This document shows, one piece after another, positions 53,079 to 61,809 of a DNA stretch of 64,000 nucleotides. The stretch is from Streptomyces formicae. GTDB taxonomy: Bacteria; Actinomycetota; Actinomycetes; Streptomycetales; Streptomycetaceae. The translations under genes were made by a program, and so were the position numbers. The stretch spans positions 248,001 through 312,000 of the forward strand of contig NZ_CP071872.1 of NCBI RefSeq assembly GCF_022647665.1, read 5' to 3'. Each line of letters opens with the position of its first letter. The stretch's first letter is position 1. The notes below the pieces were generated by a model, which saw nothing but the letters and a program-made list of their open reading frames with translations, was not told the DNA's origin and did not search any database.

Positions 53079-53134
53079 GGTCGGGCCTGCTTGGTCGGGC
53101 CTGCTTGGTCGGGCGTGCTCGGTCGGGCGTGCCT
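53079..53134 (-). repeat. Four tandem 14-bp repeats between Mo-hydroxylase genes
   Basis: GGTCGGGCCTGCTT occurs twice exactly (53079-53092 and 53093-53106), then twice with one to three changes (to 53134). The array sits between the Fe-S and FAD subunit genes. Confidence 0.85.
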
Positions 53135-53146
53135 GTCCGGTCCGCT

Positions 53147-53185
53147 GCTTGTACGGGCCGCTTGTACGGGCCGCTTGTACGGACC
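53147..53185 (-). repeat. Three tandem 13-bp repeats between Mo-hydroxylase genes
   Basis: GCTTGTACGGGCC occurs at 53147-53159 and 53160-53172, then once with one change (53173-53185). It is a second, unrelated array next to the 14-bp one. Confidence 0.85.
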
Positions 53186-53204
53186 CTTTGTCCGGACCGG
53201 AGGA

Positions 53205-53741
53205 CTACTCGGCTCGGTCCGTCCCGTCGCGGACCGCGCGGATGGCGGCGCGGATGTGCGGGTACGCGGCGCAGCGGCAGATGTTGCCGCTCATCCACTC
53301 CTTGATCTCGGCGTCGTCGCCCGCGTGCCCCTCCTTGAGGAGCGCCACGGCCGACATGATCTGGCCGGGAGTGCAGAAGCCGCACTGGAACGCGTCCTCG
53401 GCGATGAACGCCTGCTGCATGTCGTGGAGTTCGTTCTTCTCCGCGAGCCCCTCGATGGTGGTGATCTCATGGCCCTCGCAGGTCATCGCGAGGGTGAGGC
53501 AGGCCAGCACGCGGCGCCCGTCCACCCACACCGTGCAGGCGCCGCAGGTGCCCTGGTCGCAGCCCTTCTTCGCCCCCGTCATGGAAAGGCGCTCGCGCAG
53601 GGCGTCGAGCAGGCTCACGCGCGGCTCGATCTCCGTCGTCAGCTCGGCGCCGTTGACCTTCAGAGTGACCTCGACCGGGCCGGGTCCCCGTTCATCGAGG
53701 GTGCGGCCACGTTCGGTGACGGCCGAGCGACGTGCAGGCAT
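53205..53741 (-). CDS. Molybdenum hydroxylase 2Fe-2S subunit (PaoA-like)
   Basis: This 178-residue subunit starts at ATG 53741. A plant-type ferredoxin cluster site (GCDQGTCGACTVWVDG, then LACL) is followed by the second cluster domain (CGFCTPGQIMS and GNICRCAAYPHI). There is no clear Tat signal, so the enzyme is probably cytoplasmic. Order Fe-S, FAD, Mo is the standard one. The gap to the FAD gene (160 bases) is filled by tandem repeats. Confidence 0.92.
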   Translation of the reverse strand: MPARRSAVTERGRTLDERGPGPVEVTLKVNGAELTTEIEPRVSLLDALRERLSMTGAKKGCDQGTCGACTVWVDGRRVLACLTLAMTCEGHEITTIEGLAEKNELHDMQQAFIAEDAFQCGFCTPGQIMSAVALLKEGHAGDDAEIKEWMSGNICRCAAYPHIRAAIRAVRDGTDRAE

Positions 53742-53852
53742 AGCTCCTCCTGGGCGCTTGTCCCCTCATGCTCATACAGTGACAAATAGGCCGCAACCGG
53801 ATGTCCGGGGTGTGCGTTCGGCCGTCCCGCCGCTTCTGTGACACTGGACCGC

Positions 53853-54266
53853 ATGTCCATCCACGAAAACCTGCTCGGGGGACCGCCCCCCACCCATCTG
53901 CCCGACGAGCCCGAGCCGCGGGAGCTGCTCGCGGCCGGCACGTCCCCCGCCGAGGTCGCCGCGAAGTACCCCACCTCCTCGCTGGCCTGGGCCCAGCTCG
54001 CCGACGAGGCGTTCGAGGCCGGCCGCGTCGTGGAGTCGTACGCCTACGCCCGCACCGGCTACCACCGCGGCCTGGACGCGCTGCGCCGCAGCGGCTGGAA
54101 GGGCCACGGCCCGGTGCCCTGGGAGCACGAGCCGAACCGCGGCTTCCTGCGCGCCCTGCACGCCCTCGCCCGCGCCGCGCAGGCCATCGGCGAGCAGCAC
54201 GAGTACGAGCGCTGCTCGACGTTCCTGCGGGACTCCTCCGAGACCGCCGCGCAGATCCTGGGCTGA
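53853..54266 (+). CDS. DUF3151 family protein
   Basis: This 137-residue protein starts at ATG 53853 (MSIHENLLGGPPPTHL). AEVAAKYPTSSLAWAQLADE, AYARTGYHRGLDALRRSGW and GPVPWEHEPNRGFLRALHAL are family blocks. It is a helical, TPR-like protein conserved in actinobacteria. Function unknown. Confidence 0.85.
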   Translation: MSIHENLLGGPPPTHLPDEPEPRELLAAGTSPAEVAAKYPTSSLAWAQLADEAFEAGRVVESYAYARTGYHRGLDALRRSGWKGHGPVPWEHEPNRGFLRALHALARAAQAIGEQHEYERCSTFLRDSSETAAQILG

Positions 54267-54420
54267 CCGGCCGTGCCGGGGTGGCGGGTGTCCCTCCGGG
54301 CGCCCGCCCTGGCCGTTCCCACGGGGCTCGTGTTTATGATGCCCGCAGGGGACCGGAGCTCCGAAACCACCAACGGAAAGGGGCGGACCGCTACCCGGAC
54401 ACTTGTGTCAGGAGACAGCG

Positions 54421-55266
54421 ATGTCGCAGTATCCCGATGCCTCCGGAGCGGGTTCGGTCACCCCGAACCTCGACTTCGCGGGCACGACCCCGTACGAGGA
54501 CTACGTCCAGGCGGACGTCCTCACCCACCTCCAGCACCCCCTCTCCGACGACCCCGGCGAGATGGTCTTCCTCGTCACGACCCAGGTGATGGAGCTGTGG
54601 TTCACCGTCATCGTCCATGAGTGGGAGACCGCCTCCGACGCGCTGCGCCGCGACGATCTGCCGGTTGCGAGGGACGCGCTCAAGCGTTCCGTACGGGAGC
54701 TGGAGGCGCTGAACGCCTCCTGGCGGCCCCTCGCCCAGCTCACCCCCGTGCAGTTCAACTCCTACCGCAGCGCCCTCGGCGAGGGCTCCGGCTTCCAGTC
54801 GGCGATGTACCGGCGGATGGAGTTCCTGCTCGGCGAGAAGTCGGCGTCGATGCTCGTCCCGCACCGCGGGGCCCCGCGCGTCCACGCCGAGCTGGAGAAG
54901 GCGCTCCAGCAGCCCAGCCTGTACGACGAGGTCCTGCGACTGCTCGCGCGCCGCGGCCTGCCCGTCCCGCGGTCCGTCCTCGACCGCGACCTGTCCCAGC
55001 GGTACGAGCCGTCGCCCGAGGTCGAGCGGGTGTGGGCGAGCGTGTACGCGGACGACGACCAGCACGCCGAACTCGTCCGCCTCGGCGAGGCGTTGACCGA
55101 CGTCGGTGAGCTCGTCTGGCGCTGGCGCAACGACCACCTCGTCGCCACCCGCCGCGCCATGGGCTCCAAGGCGGGCACCGGCGGCTCGGCGGGCGTCGCC
55201 TGGCTGGAGAAGCGGGCGGCCAAGAACGTGTTCCCCGAGCTGTGGACGGCGCGCAGCCATGTCTGA
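54421..55266 (+). CDS. kynA: Tryptophan 2,3-dioxygenase
   Basis: This 281-residue haem enzyme starts at ATG 54421 (MSQYPDASGAGSVTPN). MVFLVTTQVMELWFTVIVHE is the substrate-binding helix and FNSYRSALGEGSGFQSAMYR the second conserved block; LVWRWRNDHL holds the haem-ligand histidine region. It opens the indole ring to N-formylkynurenine. The stop overlaps the kynureninase start by eight bases. Confidence 0.95.
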   Translation: MSQYPDASGAGSVTPNLDFAGTTPYEDYVQADVLTHLQHPLSDDPGEMVFLVTTQVMELWFTVIVHEWETASDALRRDDLPVARDALKRSVRELEALNASWRPLAQLTPVQFNSYRSALGEGSGFQSAMYRRMEFLLGEKSASMLVPHRGAPRVHAELEKALQQPSLYDEVLRLLARRGLPVPRSVLDRDLSQRYEPSPEVERVWASVYADDDQHAELVRLGEALTDVGELVWRWRNDHLVATRRAMGSKAGTGGSAGVAWLEKRAAKNVFPELWTARSHV

Positions 55267-56464
55267 GACGCGACTCAGCGAGCGGGCGGCGGAGTTGGAC
55301 ACGGCGGACGAACTCGCCAAGCGGCGGGAGCTGTTCGCGCTCGACGACGGTGTGGTCTACCTGGACGGGAACTCCCTCGGCGCGCTGCCGCGCCACGTCC
55401 AGGACCGGATGGCCGACGTCATCGGCAGGCAGTGGGGCGAACTGCGCATCCGCTCCTGGGACGAGAGCGGCTGGTGGACGGCGCCCGAGCGGATCGGCGA
55501 GCGGATCGCCCCGCTCGTCGGCGCCGCGCCGGGCCAGATCGTCGTCGGCGACTCCACCAGCGTGAACGTCTTCAAGGCCGTGGTCGCGGCGGTACGGATG
55601 GCGCCGGACGACCGGGACGAGATCCTCGTCGACGCCACGACCTTCCCCACCGACGGGTACATCGTCGAGTCGGCCGCCCGGCTGACCGGCCACCGGATGG
55701 TCGTCGTCGACCCCGCCGACATCTCGGACGCGGTGGGCCCGCGCACGGCCGCCGCACTCGTCAACCACGTCGACTACCGCACCGGCCGCCTCCACGACCT
55801 GCCCGGGATCACGGCCGCGCTGCACGCGCAGGGCGCCCTCGCCGTCTGGGATCTGTGCCACAGCGCGGGCGCGCTGCCCGTCGGCCTCGACGAGCACGGG
55901 GTGGACCTCGCGGTCGGCTGCACGTACAAGTACCTCAACGGCGGTCCCGGTTCGCCCGCGTACCTGTACGTCGCCGAACGCCACCAGGTCCGCTTCGACT
56001 CGCCGCTGCCCGGCTGGAACTCGCACGCCGACCCGTTCGGGATGACCCCTGGCTACACGCCGGCCGAGGGCGCGGTGCGCGGCCGGGTCGGCACGCCCGA
56101 CATCCTCTCGATGCTGGCGCTGGAGGCGGCGCTCGACGTGTGGGACGGGGTCACGGTGGAGGCGGTACGGGCCAAGAGCCTCGCCCTGACCGACTTCTTC
56201 CTGGAGTGCGTCGAGGCGTACGTCCCCGAGGGGAGGGTCACCTCGCTGACGCCCCGTGCGCACGCCGAGCGCGGCAGCCAGGTCGCGCTGTCGTGCGAGG
56301 AGGCGCCCGCCGTGATGGAGGCGCTGATCGCACGCGGTGTGGTCGGCGATCTGCGCCGCCCTGACGTGCTGCGATTCGGCTTCACTCCGCTGTACGTCGG
56401 TTTCGCGGACACCGAGCGCGCGGCCAGGGTCCTGGCCGAGGTCCTGGCCGAGGCGCGCGGCTGA
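55259..56464 (+). CDS. kynU: Kynureninase
   Basis: This 401-residue PLP enzyme starts at ATG 55259. YLDGNSLGALPRHVQ, DSTSVNVFKAVVAA, WDLCHSAGALPVGLDEHGVD and the PLP lysine in GCTYKYLNGGPGSPAY identify it. It converts kynurenine to anthranilate and alanine. It is translated together with kynA. Confidence 0.95.
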   Translation: MSETRLSERAAELDTADELAKRRELFALDDGVVYLDGNSLGALPRHVQDRMADVIGRQWGELRIRSWDESGWWTAPERIGERIAPLVGAAPGQIVVGDSTSVNVFKAVVAAVRMAPDDRDEILVDATTFPTDGYIVESAARLTGHRMVVVDPADISDAVGPRTAAALVNHVDYRTGRLHDLPGITAALHAQGALAVWDLCHSAGALPVGLDEHGVDLAVGCTYKYLNGGPGSPAYLYVAERHQVRFDSPLPGWNSHADPFGMTPGYTPAEGAVRGRVGTPDILSMLALEAALDVWDGVTVEAVRAKSLALTDFFLECVEAYVPEGRVTSLTPRAHAERGSQVALSCEEAPAVMEALIARGVVGDLRRPDVLRFGFTPLYVGFADTERAARVLAEVLAEARG

Positions 56465-56552
56465 TCGCGGGGGGCCGGGGGCCTGGCCAGGGCCTGGTAC
56501 CGTCCCGGCTGGTCAGGCCAATTCGGCCCCCGCACCGAAAGGTTGGAGCAGC

Positions 56553-57437
56553 ATGCCGGATCCCGCCGCCGCTCGCGACGCCGCCGAAGAGGCCTCCGCC
56601 CTGTCGCATCCGGCCGTCGCCCCGGACGCCACCGCCGCGTACGGCGAACACCCCGACCAGGTCGTCGACTTCTACGCGCCGCGCGACGCCCGGGACCCGG
56701 TGCCGCTCGTCGTGGTGCTGCACGGCGGGGCGTGGCGGGGACCGTACGACCGGCAGCACATCACCCCCTTCGCCGACTTCCTCGCGCGGCACGGTTTCGC
56801 CGTGGCGAACGTGGAGTACCGCAGGGGCGGTCCGCTGCCCCAGCAGCGGGACGACGAGGAGGCCGGGGGTCCGGTGGCCGGGCGTTGGCCGGAGACGTTC
56901 GACGACGTGGCGGCTGCTCTGGACGCGCTGCCCGGGCTGGCCCGTACCGCGCTGCCCCAGGCGGACCCGCGGCGCACGGTCCTCACCGGCCACTCCGCGG
57001 GCGGCCATCTCGCGCTGTGGGCGGCGGCGCGCCATGTGCTGCCCGCCGGTTCGCCGTGGCGGCTCGCGACCCCGCCGCTGCTGCGCGGGGTCGTCGCGCT
57101 CGCCCCGATCGCCGATCTCGTACGGGCGGCGGAGCTGTCCGTGTGCGGCGGCGCGGTGCACCAATTCCTCGGTGGCAAGGAGCGGTTCGAGGAGCGTGCG
57201 CCGTACGCCGACCCGGCGGCGCTGCTGCCCACCGGGATCGCGACCGCCGTCGTCCAGGGCCGTGAGGACACCGTGGTGCCGCAGGCCGTCGCCGAGGCGT
57301 ACGTCGACGCGGCGGCGAAGGCGGGCGAGACGGTCGGTTTCACGCTGCTGGAGGGCGTCGGCCATTTCCCGCTGATCGATCCGGCGGCGGACGCGTGCGC
57401 GGTGGTGGCGGAGGAGATCGCCCAGCTCGCCTGGTGA
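56553..57437 (+). CDS. Alpha/beta hydrolase, probable kynurenine formamidase
   Basis: This 294-residue protein starts at ATG 56553 behind AAAGGTTGGAG. VVVLHGGAWRGPYD is the oxyanion-hole motif, TGHSAGGHLAL holds the nucleophile serine, VQGREDTVV the acid and GVGHFPLID the histidine. Lying 88 bases after kynU, it would supply the N-formylkynurenine hydrolysis step between kynA and kynU. The general fold is certain; the substrate is inferred from position. Confidence 0.75.
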   Translation: MPDPAAARDAAEEASALSHPAVAPDATAAYGEHPDQVVDFYAPRDARDPVPLVVVLHGGAWRGPYDRQHITPFADFLARHGFAVANVEYRRGGPLPQQRDDEEAGGPVAGRWPETFDDVAAALDALPGLARTALPQADPRRTVLTGHSAGGHLALWAAARHVLPAGSPWRLATPPLLRGVVALAPIADLVRAAELSVCGGAVHQFLGGKERFEERAPYADPAALLPTGIATAVVQGREDTVVPQAVAEAYVDAAAKAGETVGFTLLEGVGHFPLIDPAADACAVVAEEIAQLAW

Positions 57438-57523
57438 ACGGCCCGGCCTCGCGGTGTTGCAGCCCGTGCGGCCTCGCGGCCTTGCGGACGGAAACCGACC
57501 GCAAGGCTTCCTACGGTCGGGCC

Positions 57524-58366
57524 ATGACGCACACGACGCCCACACAGACCGTCCTTGTCACCGGTGCCACGGGAACCGTCGGCCGCCAGGTCGTCGCCGG
57601 ACTCCTCGCCCGCGGCGCGGCCGTACGCGCCCTCACCCGGGACGCGGCCCGGGCCGACCTCCCGGCGGGGGTCGAGGTCGTCCGGGGCGACCTCACCGAC
57701 CCGGCCTCGTTCGCCCACGCCCTCGACGGCGTCACCGGCCTGCACCTGATCACCTTCGGCGGGCAGGACATGGCCCCGCTGGAGACCGGGGAGCGGATCG
57801 TCCGGCTCGCCCGCGAGGCGGGGGTACGCCGGATCACCGTCCTGCACGGTGGCGGCCGCACCCCGCTCCAGGACGCGGTGCAGGCGAGCGGCCTGGACTG
57901 GACGGTGGTCATGCCGGTCGAGTTCATGGCGAACGCGCTGGAGTGGGCCGACGCGATCCGCACCGAGGACACGGTCCGCGAGCCGTTCACGGACCGGCTG
58001 AGCGCCATGGTCCACGAGGCGGACATCGGCGCGGTCGCGGCAGCCGCCCTCACCGAGGAGGGCCACGGCGGACAGTCGTACGTGGTCACGGGGCCCGAAG
58101 TGCTGACCCTCCAGGACAAGGTGGACGCCATCGCGGCGGCCCGGGGCAGGGCCGTCGCACTGGTCGAGCTCACCCCCGAGGAGGCCGTGGAGAGGTGGCG
58201 CGCGGCCGGTCTGCCGCAGGACGTGATCGGCTTCCTGACCGGGGTGTACGGCAACACCCCGCCCGAGGGCCGCACGGTCGCCGGCACCGTGGAGCAGGTC
58301 ACCGGCCGCCCGGCCCGCACCTTCGCCGAGTGGGCGGCGGAGCACGCGGCCGCGTTCCGGCCCTAG
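57524..58366 (+). CDS. NmrA-like NAD(P)-binding protein
   Basis: This 280-residue protein starts at ATG 57524 (MTHTTPTQTVLVTGAT). VLVTGATGTVGRQVVAGL is the Rossmann dinucleotide motif (GxxGxxG) and AAVRALTRDAARADL the NADP-type second strand. DWTVVMPVEFMANALEWADA is typical of atypical SDRs that lack the YxxxK catalytic pair. It may be a redox sensor or quinone reductase-like enzyme. Confidence 0.8.
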   Translation: MTHTTPTQTVLVTGATGTVGRQVVAGLLARGAAVRALTRDAARADLPAGVEVVRGDLTDPASFAHALDGVTGLHLITFGGQDMAPLETGERIVRLAREAGVRRITVLHGGGRTPLQDAVQASGLDWTVVMPVEFMANALEWADAIRTEDTVREPFTDRLSAMVHEADIGAVAAAALTEEGHGGQSYVVTGPEVLTLQDKVDAIAAARGRAVALVELTPEEAVERWRAAGLPQDVIGFLTGVYGNTPPEGRTVAGTVEQVTGRPARTFAEWAAEHAAAFRP

Positions 58367-58457
58367 GGTGCGGCGGCGCGTAGTACCTGGGACGGACGCG
58401 GAGGGATCCTCATCACAGGTGACGCCCGTGTCCGTCCGCGCCCGTACCTTGGCAGAC

Positions 58458-59798
58458 GTGACCGACACGCAGACCACGCAGCGCATACCGCGCTCTCCGC
58501 GCGCCGAGGCCGAGAGCCGCACCCCCGAGTTCCGCCTGGCGATGGGCGCGCTCGGCGGCCTGCGGCAGGACCTCTTCCACGACGCCTTCGCCTACCGTCC
58601 GCTGTCGCCGATGGCCACTGACGGGCCGGTGAGCCGCCGGCTCCCGAAGCGGATACGCAGCCACGCGCGCTGGACCCCGCACGCAGTCGTCGCGGCCGGC
58701 GCGCTGTTCTTCCTGCTCGCAGGCAGTGAGTCGAACGAGATGCACGGCCTCGGCGCGCTCGTCCTCGCAGTGGTCCCCGCGGGGGTCGTGCTGATGACGC
58801 TGGTCCGCCCGGTGCTGGCGTTCTGGGCCTCGCTGGGCGCCTCGCTCTTCGTCTCCGTCGTCGCCAACCCGTGGGGTGACTGGCCCTGGTCGGGCGTCGT
58901 GTTCGCCTCGCACCTCGCCGTCCTGACCGTGGTCGCGGCGCGCACCCGGCCGCGTACCGCCCTGTGGATGTGGCTGCTGACGGGCGCGTACGGAATCGTC
59001 GTCGAGAGCGTGATAGGCCGCGGCTACGGCGTCGGCAGCACCGGCCCGCTGATGGTCGTGTCGGCCATGGTGCTGCTGGCGGTGTCCCTGGTGCAGGTCC
59101 GCCGCGAGGCGCGCGAGGAGGTCGCCGTCCAGCAGAGCGTCACCGCCGTCGAGCGCGACCGGCGCACCCTGCTGGAGGAGCGCACCACCATCGCCCGCGA
59201 GCTGCACGACGTGGTCGCCCACCACATGTCGGTCGTCGCCATCCAGGCGGAGGCGGCTCCCTACCGGGTCGAGAACCCGCCGCCCGAGCTGGAGCAGGCG
59301 TTCGCGACGATCCGCGAGAACGCGGTTGCCGCACTCACCGAGCTGCGCCGCGTCCTCGGGGTCGTACGCGCGGAGGACTACGAGGCCCCGGACGCCCCGC
59401 AGCCGACGCTGGCCGACCTCGACGGGCTGATAGCCAACGTCCGCGACGCGGGTCTGACCGTGGACACCGCGGTCACCGGCGCGGTGCGCGAACTGCCGCA
59501 GGGCGTCGAGCTGTCGGCGTACCGCATCATCCAGGAGGCGCTGAGCAACGTCCTGCGCCACGCGCCCGGCGCGGCGGCGAAGGTCGAGGTGTCGTACGTG
59601 CTCGGCGGCCTGGGCCTCAGGATCGTGAACGGACCGGCGCGCGGGCTCGTCAAGCCCTCGCCGGGGGCCGGGCACGGCATCACCGGCATGCGGGAGCGGG
59701 TGGCGATGCTGAGCGGCGAGATGACGGCGGCAGAGACGGAGGACGGCGGCTACGAGGTCGCCGCGTTCCTCCCCGTGGCGAAGGACGAGAGCGCATGA
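58458..59798 (+). CDS. Two-component sensor histidine kinase (HisKA_3, NarL/LuxR-system type)
   Basis: This 446-residue protein is assigned to GTG 58458 (VTDTQTTQRIPRS); upstream GTGs exist. It has about five membrane helices (residues 75-200). The dimerisation block RELHDVVAHHMSVVAIQAEA carries the phospho-accepting His. The ATPase domain has EALSNVLRHAPGAAAKVEV and GHGITGMRERVAML. It partners with the response regulator that begins within its stop. Confidence 0.88.
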   Translation: MTDTQTTQRIPRSPRAEAESRTPEFRLAMGALGGLRQDLFHDAFAYRPLSPMATDGPVSRRLPKRIRSHARWTPHAVVAAGALFFLLAGSESNEMHGLGALVLAVVPAGVVLMTLVRPVLAFWASLGASLFVSVVANPWGDWPWSGVVFASHLAVLTVVAARTRPRTALWMWLLTGAYGIVVESVIGRGYGVGSTGPLMVVSAMVLLAVSLVQVRREAREEVAVQQSVTAVERDRRTLLEERTTIARELHDVVAHHMSVVAIQAEAAPYRVENPPPELEQAFATIRENAVAALTELRRVLGVVRAEDYEAPDAPQPTLADLDGLIANVRDAGLTVDTAVTGAVRELPQGVELSAYRIIQEALSNVLRHAPGAAAKVEVSYVLGGLGLRIVNGPARGLVKPSPGAGHGITGMRERVAMLSGEMTAAETEDGGYEVAAFLPVAKDESA

Positions 59799-60457
59799 CC
59801 ATCCGGGTCCTGATCGTCGACGACCAGGCGATGGTCCGAGAGGGCTTCTCCGTGCTGCTGAACGCGATGCCGGACATCGAGGTGATCGGCGAGGCGGTCA
59901 ACGGCCGAGAGGCGGTCGCCCAGGTCACCGCCCTGCGCCCGGACGTCGTCCTGATGGACATCCGGATGCCGGAGATGAACGGCATCGAGGCGACCCGCGA
60001 GATCGTCGCGGCCGACGCCGACGCGAAGGTGCTGGTCCTGACCACGTTCGACCTCGACGAGTACGTGTACCAGGCGCTGCGTGCGGGCGCGTCGGGCTTT
60101 CTGCTCAAGGACGCCTCGGCGCGGCAGCTCGCGGACGGCGTGCACGTCGTGGCGGCGGGCGAGGCGCTCCTCGCACCGACGGTCACGCGCCGGCTGATCA
60201 CCGAGTTCTCGCGGATCCCGGCGGCGTCGCCGCGCCCCCCGGCGATGGCCCGGATCGGCGAGCTGACGGAGCGCGAGACGGAGGTGCTGGTGCTGATCGC
60301 GCAGGGCCTGTCGAACGCGGAGATCGCCTCGCACCTCGTCGTCGCCGAGTCCACGATCAAGACCCACGTCAGCCGGATCCTGGTGAAGTTGGGGCTGCGG
60401 GACCGGACGCAGGCGGCGGTGTTCGCGTACGAGGCGAGGCTGGTCACGCCGGGGTAG
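59795..60457 (+). CDS. NarL/LuxR-type response regulator
   Basis: This 220-residue protein starts at ATG 59795, overlapping the kinase stop as ATGA. The receiver has VLIVDDQAMVREGFSVLL, the phospho-Asp in DVVLMDIRMPEMNG and the switch Lys in GFLLKDASARQL. The C-terminal HTH reads LTERETEVLVLIAQGLSNAE and VAESTIKTHVSRIL. Target unknown, but the adjacent P450 or ABC exporter are candidates. Confidence 0.93.
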   Translation: MTIRVLIVDDQAMVREGFSVLLNAMPDIEVIGEAVNGREAVAQVTALRPDVVLMDIRMPEMNGIEATREIVAADADAKVLVLTTFDLDEYVYQALRAGASGFLLKDASARQLADGVHVVAAGEALLAPTVTRRLITEFSRIPAASPRPPAMARIGELTERETEVLVLIAQGLSNAEIASHLVVAESTIKTHVSRILVKLGLRDRTQAAVFAYEARLVTPG

Positions 60458-60477
60458 CGCGGGCTAGCGTCCCGCGT

Positions 60478-61689
60478 ATGGACGCCGCTCCGTTCGCTCC
60501 CTGGTCGCCCGCCTTCGTCGCCGACCCGTACCCCGCCTACGCGCAGCTGCGCGCACGCGGCCGGGTGCACTGGTTCGAACCGACCCGGCAGTGGCTCGTG
60601 CCGCACCACGCCGACGTGTCGGCGCTGCTGCGGGACCGGCGGCTGGGGCGTACGTACCTCCACCGCTTCACACACGAGGAGTTCGGGCGGACCCCGCCGC
60701 CGGCCGCGCACGAGCCGTTCCACACCCTCAACGACCACGGTCTGCTGGACCTCGAAGCCCCCGACCACACGCGGATCCGGCGGCTGGTGACGAAGGCGTT
60801 CACACCCCGGACGGTGCAGGCCCTGGAGCCGGCCGTGCGGCGGCTGGCCGCCGGGCTCGTGGCGGAGCTGGTGAAGGAGGGCGGCGGCGACCTGCTCGCG
60901 GACGTCGCCGAACCTCTGCCGGTCGCGGTGATCGCGGAGATGCTGGGGATACCGGAGGCGGACCGGGGCCTGCTGCGGCCCTGGTCGGCGGAGATCTGCG
61001 GGATGTACGAGCTGAATCCGCCGGAGGAGACGGCGGCGCGGGCGGTGCGGGCGTCACTCGAATTCTCGGCGTATCTGCGGGAGTTGATCGCGCAGCGGCG
61101 CAAGGAGCCGGGGAACGATCTGATCTCGGCGCTGATCGCGGCGCACGAGGAGGACGGCGGCCGGCTCAGCGAGCAGGAGATGGTCTCCACGTGCGTGCTG
61201 CTGCTGAACGCGGGGCACGAGGCGACGGTCAACACGACGGCGAACGGCTGGTGGACGCTCTTCCGCCACCCCGCCCGGCTGGCGGCCCTGCGGGCCGATC
61301 CGGGGCTGCTGTCCACAGCCGTGGAGGAGCTGATGCGGTACGACACCCCGCTCCAGCTCTTCGAGCGCTGGGTCCTCGACGACATCGAGCTCGACGGCAC
61401 CGTGATCCCGCGCGGCTCCGAAGTCGCGCTCCTCTTCGGCTCGGCGAACCGGGATCCCGCACGCTTCGAGCGCCCTGACGAGCTGGACCTGGCCCGTGCC
61501 GACAACCCGCACATCAGCTTCGGCGCGGGCATCCACTACTGCCTGGGCGCGCCGCTTGCCCGCATCGAACTGGCGGCGTCGTTCGGGGAACTGCTGCGGC
61601 AGGCGCCGACGATGAGGGTGGTGGGGGAGCCGGAGTGGGGGGCGGGGTTCGTGATCAGGGGGTTGCGGGGGCTGCGCGTGGAGCTGTGA
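60478..61689 (+). CDS. Cytochrome P450
   Basis: This 403-residue soluble P450 starts at ATG 60478. The I-helix AGHEAT lies at 245-250, the ExxR pair at E284/R287 and the haem Cys at C355 in FGAGIHYCLGAPLARIE. Length and motifs are those of bacterial class I P450s that need ferredoxin and its reductase; neither is adjacent. Substrate unknown. It follows the response regulator by 20 bases. Confidence 0.93.
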   Translation: MDAAPFAPWSPAFVADPYPAYAQLRARGRVHWFEPTRQWLVPHHADVSALLRDRRLGRTYLHRFTHEEFGRTPPPAAHEPFHTLNDHGLLDLEAPDHTRIRRLVTKAFTPRTVQALEPAVRRLAAGLVAELVKEGGGDLLADVAEPLPVAVIAEMLGIPEADRGLLRPWSAEICGMYELNPPEETAARAVRASLEFSAYLRELIAQRRKEPGNDLISALIAAHEEDGGRLSEQEMVSTCVLLLNAGHEATVNTTANGWWTLFRHPARLAALRADPGLLSTAVEELMRYDTPLQLFERWVLDDIELDGTVIPRGSEVALLFGSANRDPARFERPDELDLARADNPHISFGAGIHYCLGAPLARIELAASFGELLRQAPTMRVVGEPEWGAGFVIRGLRGLRVEL

Positions 61690-61750
61690 GGAGCAACGGC
61701 CGGCCGAAGGCCGTACGGGGTCCGGGGGCCAAGCCCCGGTCATGGGAAGG

Positions 61751-61790
61751 GCGCGGCGCCCGGACTCCGCTACAGGTCCGGGCGCCGCGC
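61751..61790. terminator. Bidirectional terminator with 15-bp perfect stem
   Basis: GCGCGGCGCCCGGAC (61751-61765) pairs exactly with GTCCGGGCGCCGCGC (61776-61790) between the convergent P450 and ABC permease genes. Confidence 0.9.
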
Positions 61791-61809
61791 GTCCATGAGG
61801 AGCCGATCG

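Noticed and set aside
53079..53185. CRISPR-like array
   Set aside because: Repeats are 13-14 bp, directly adjacent and without spacers, so this is a simple tandem repeat; no cas genes are present.
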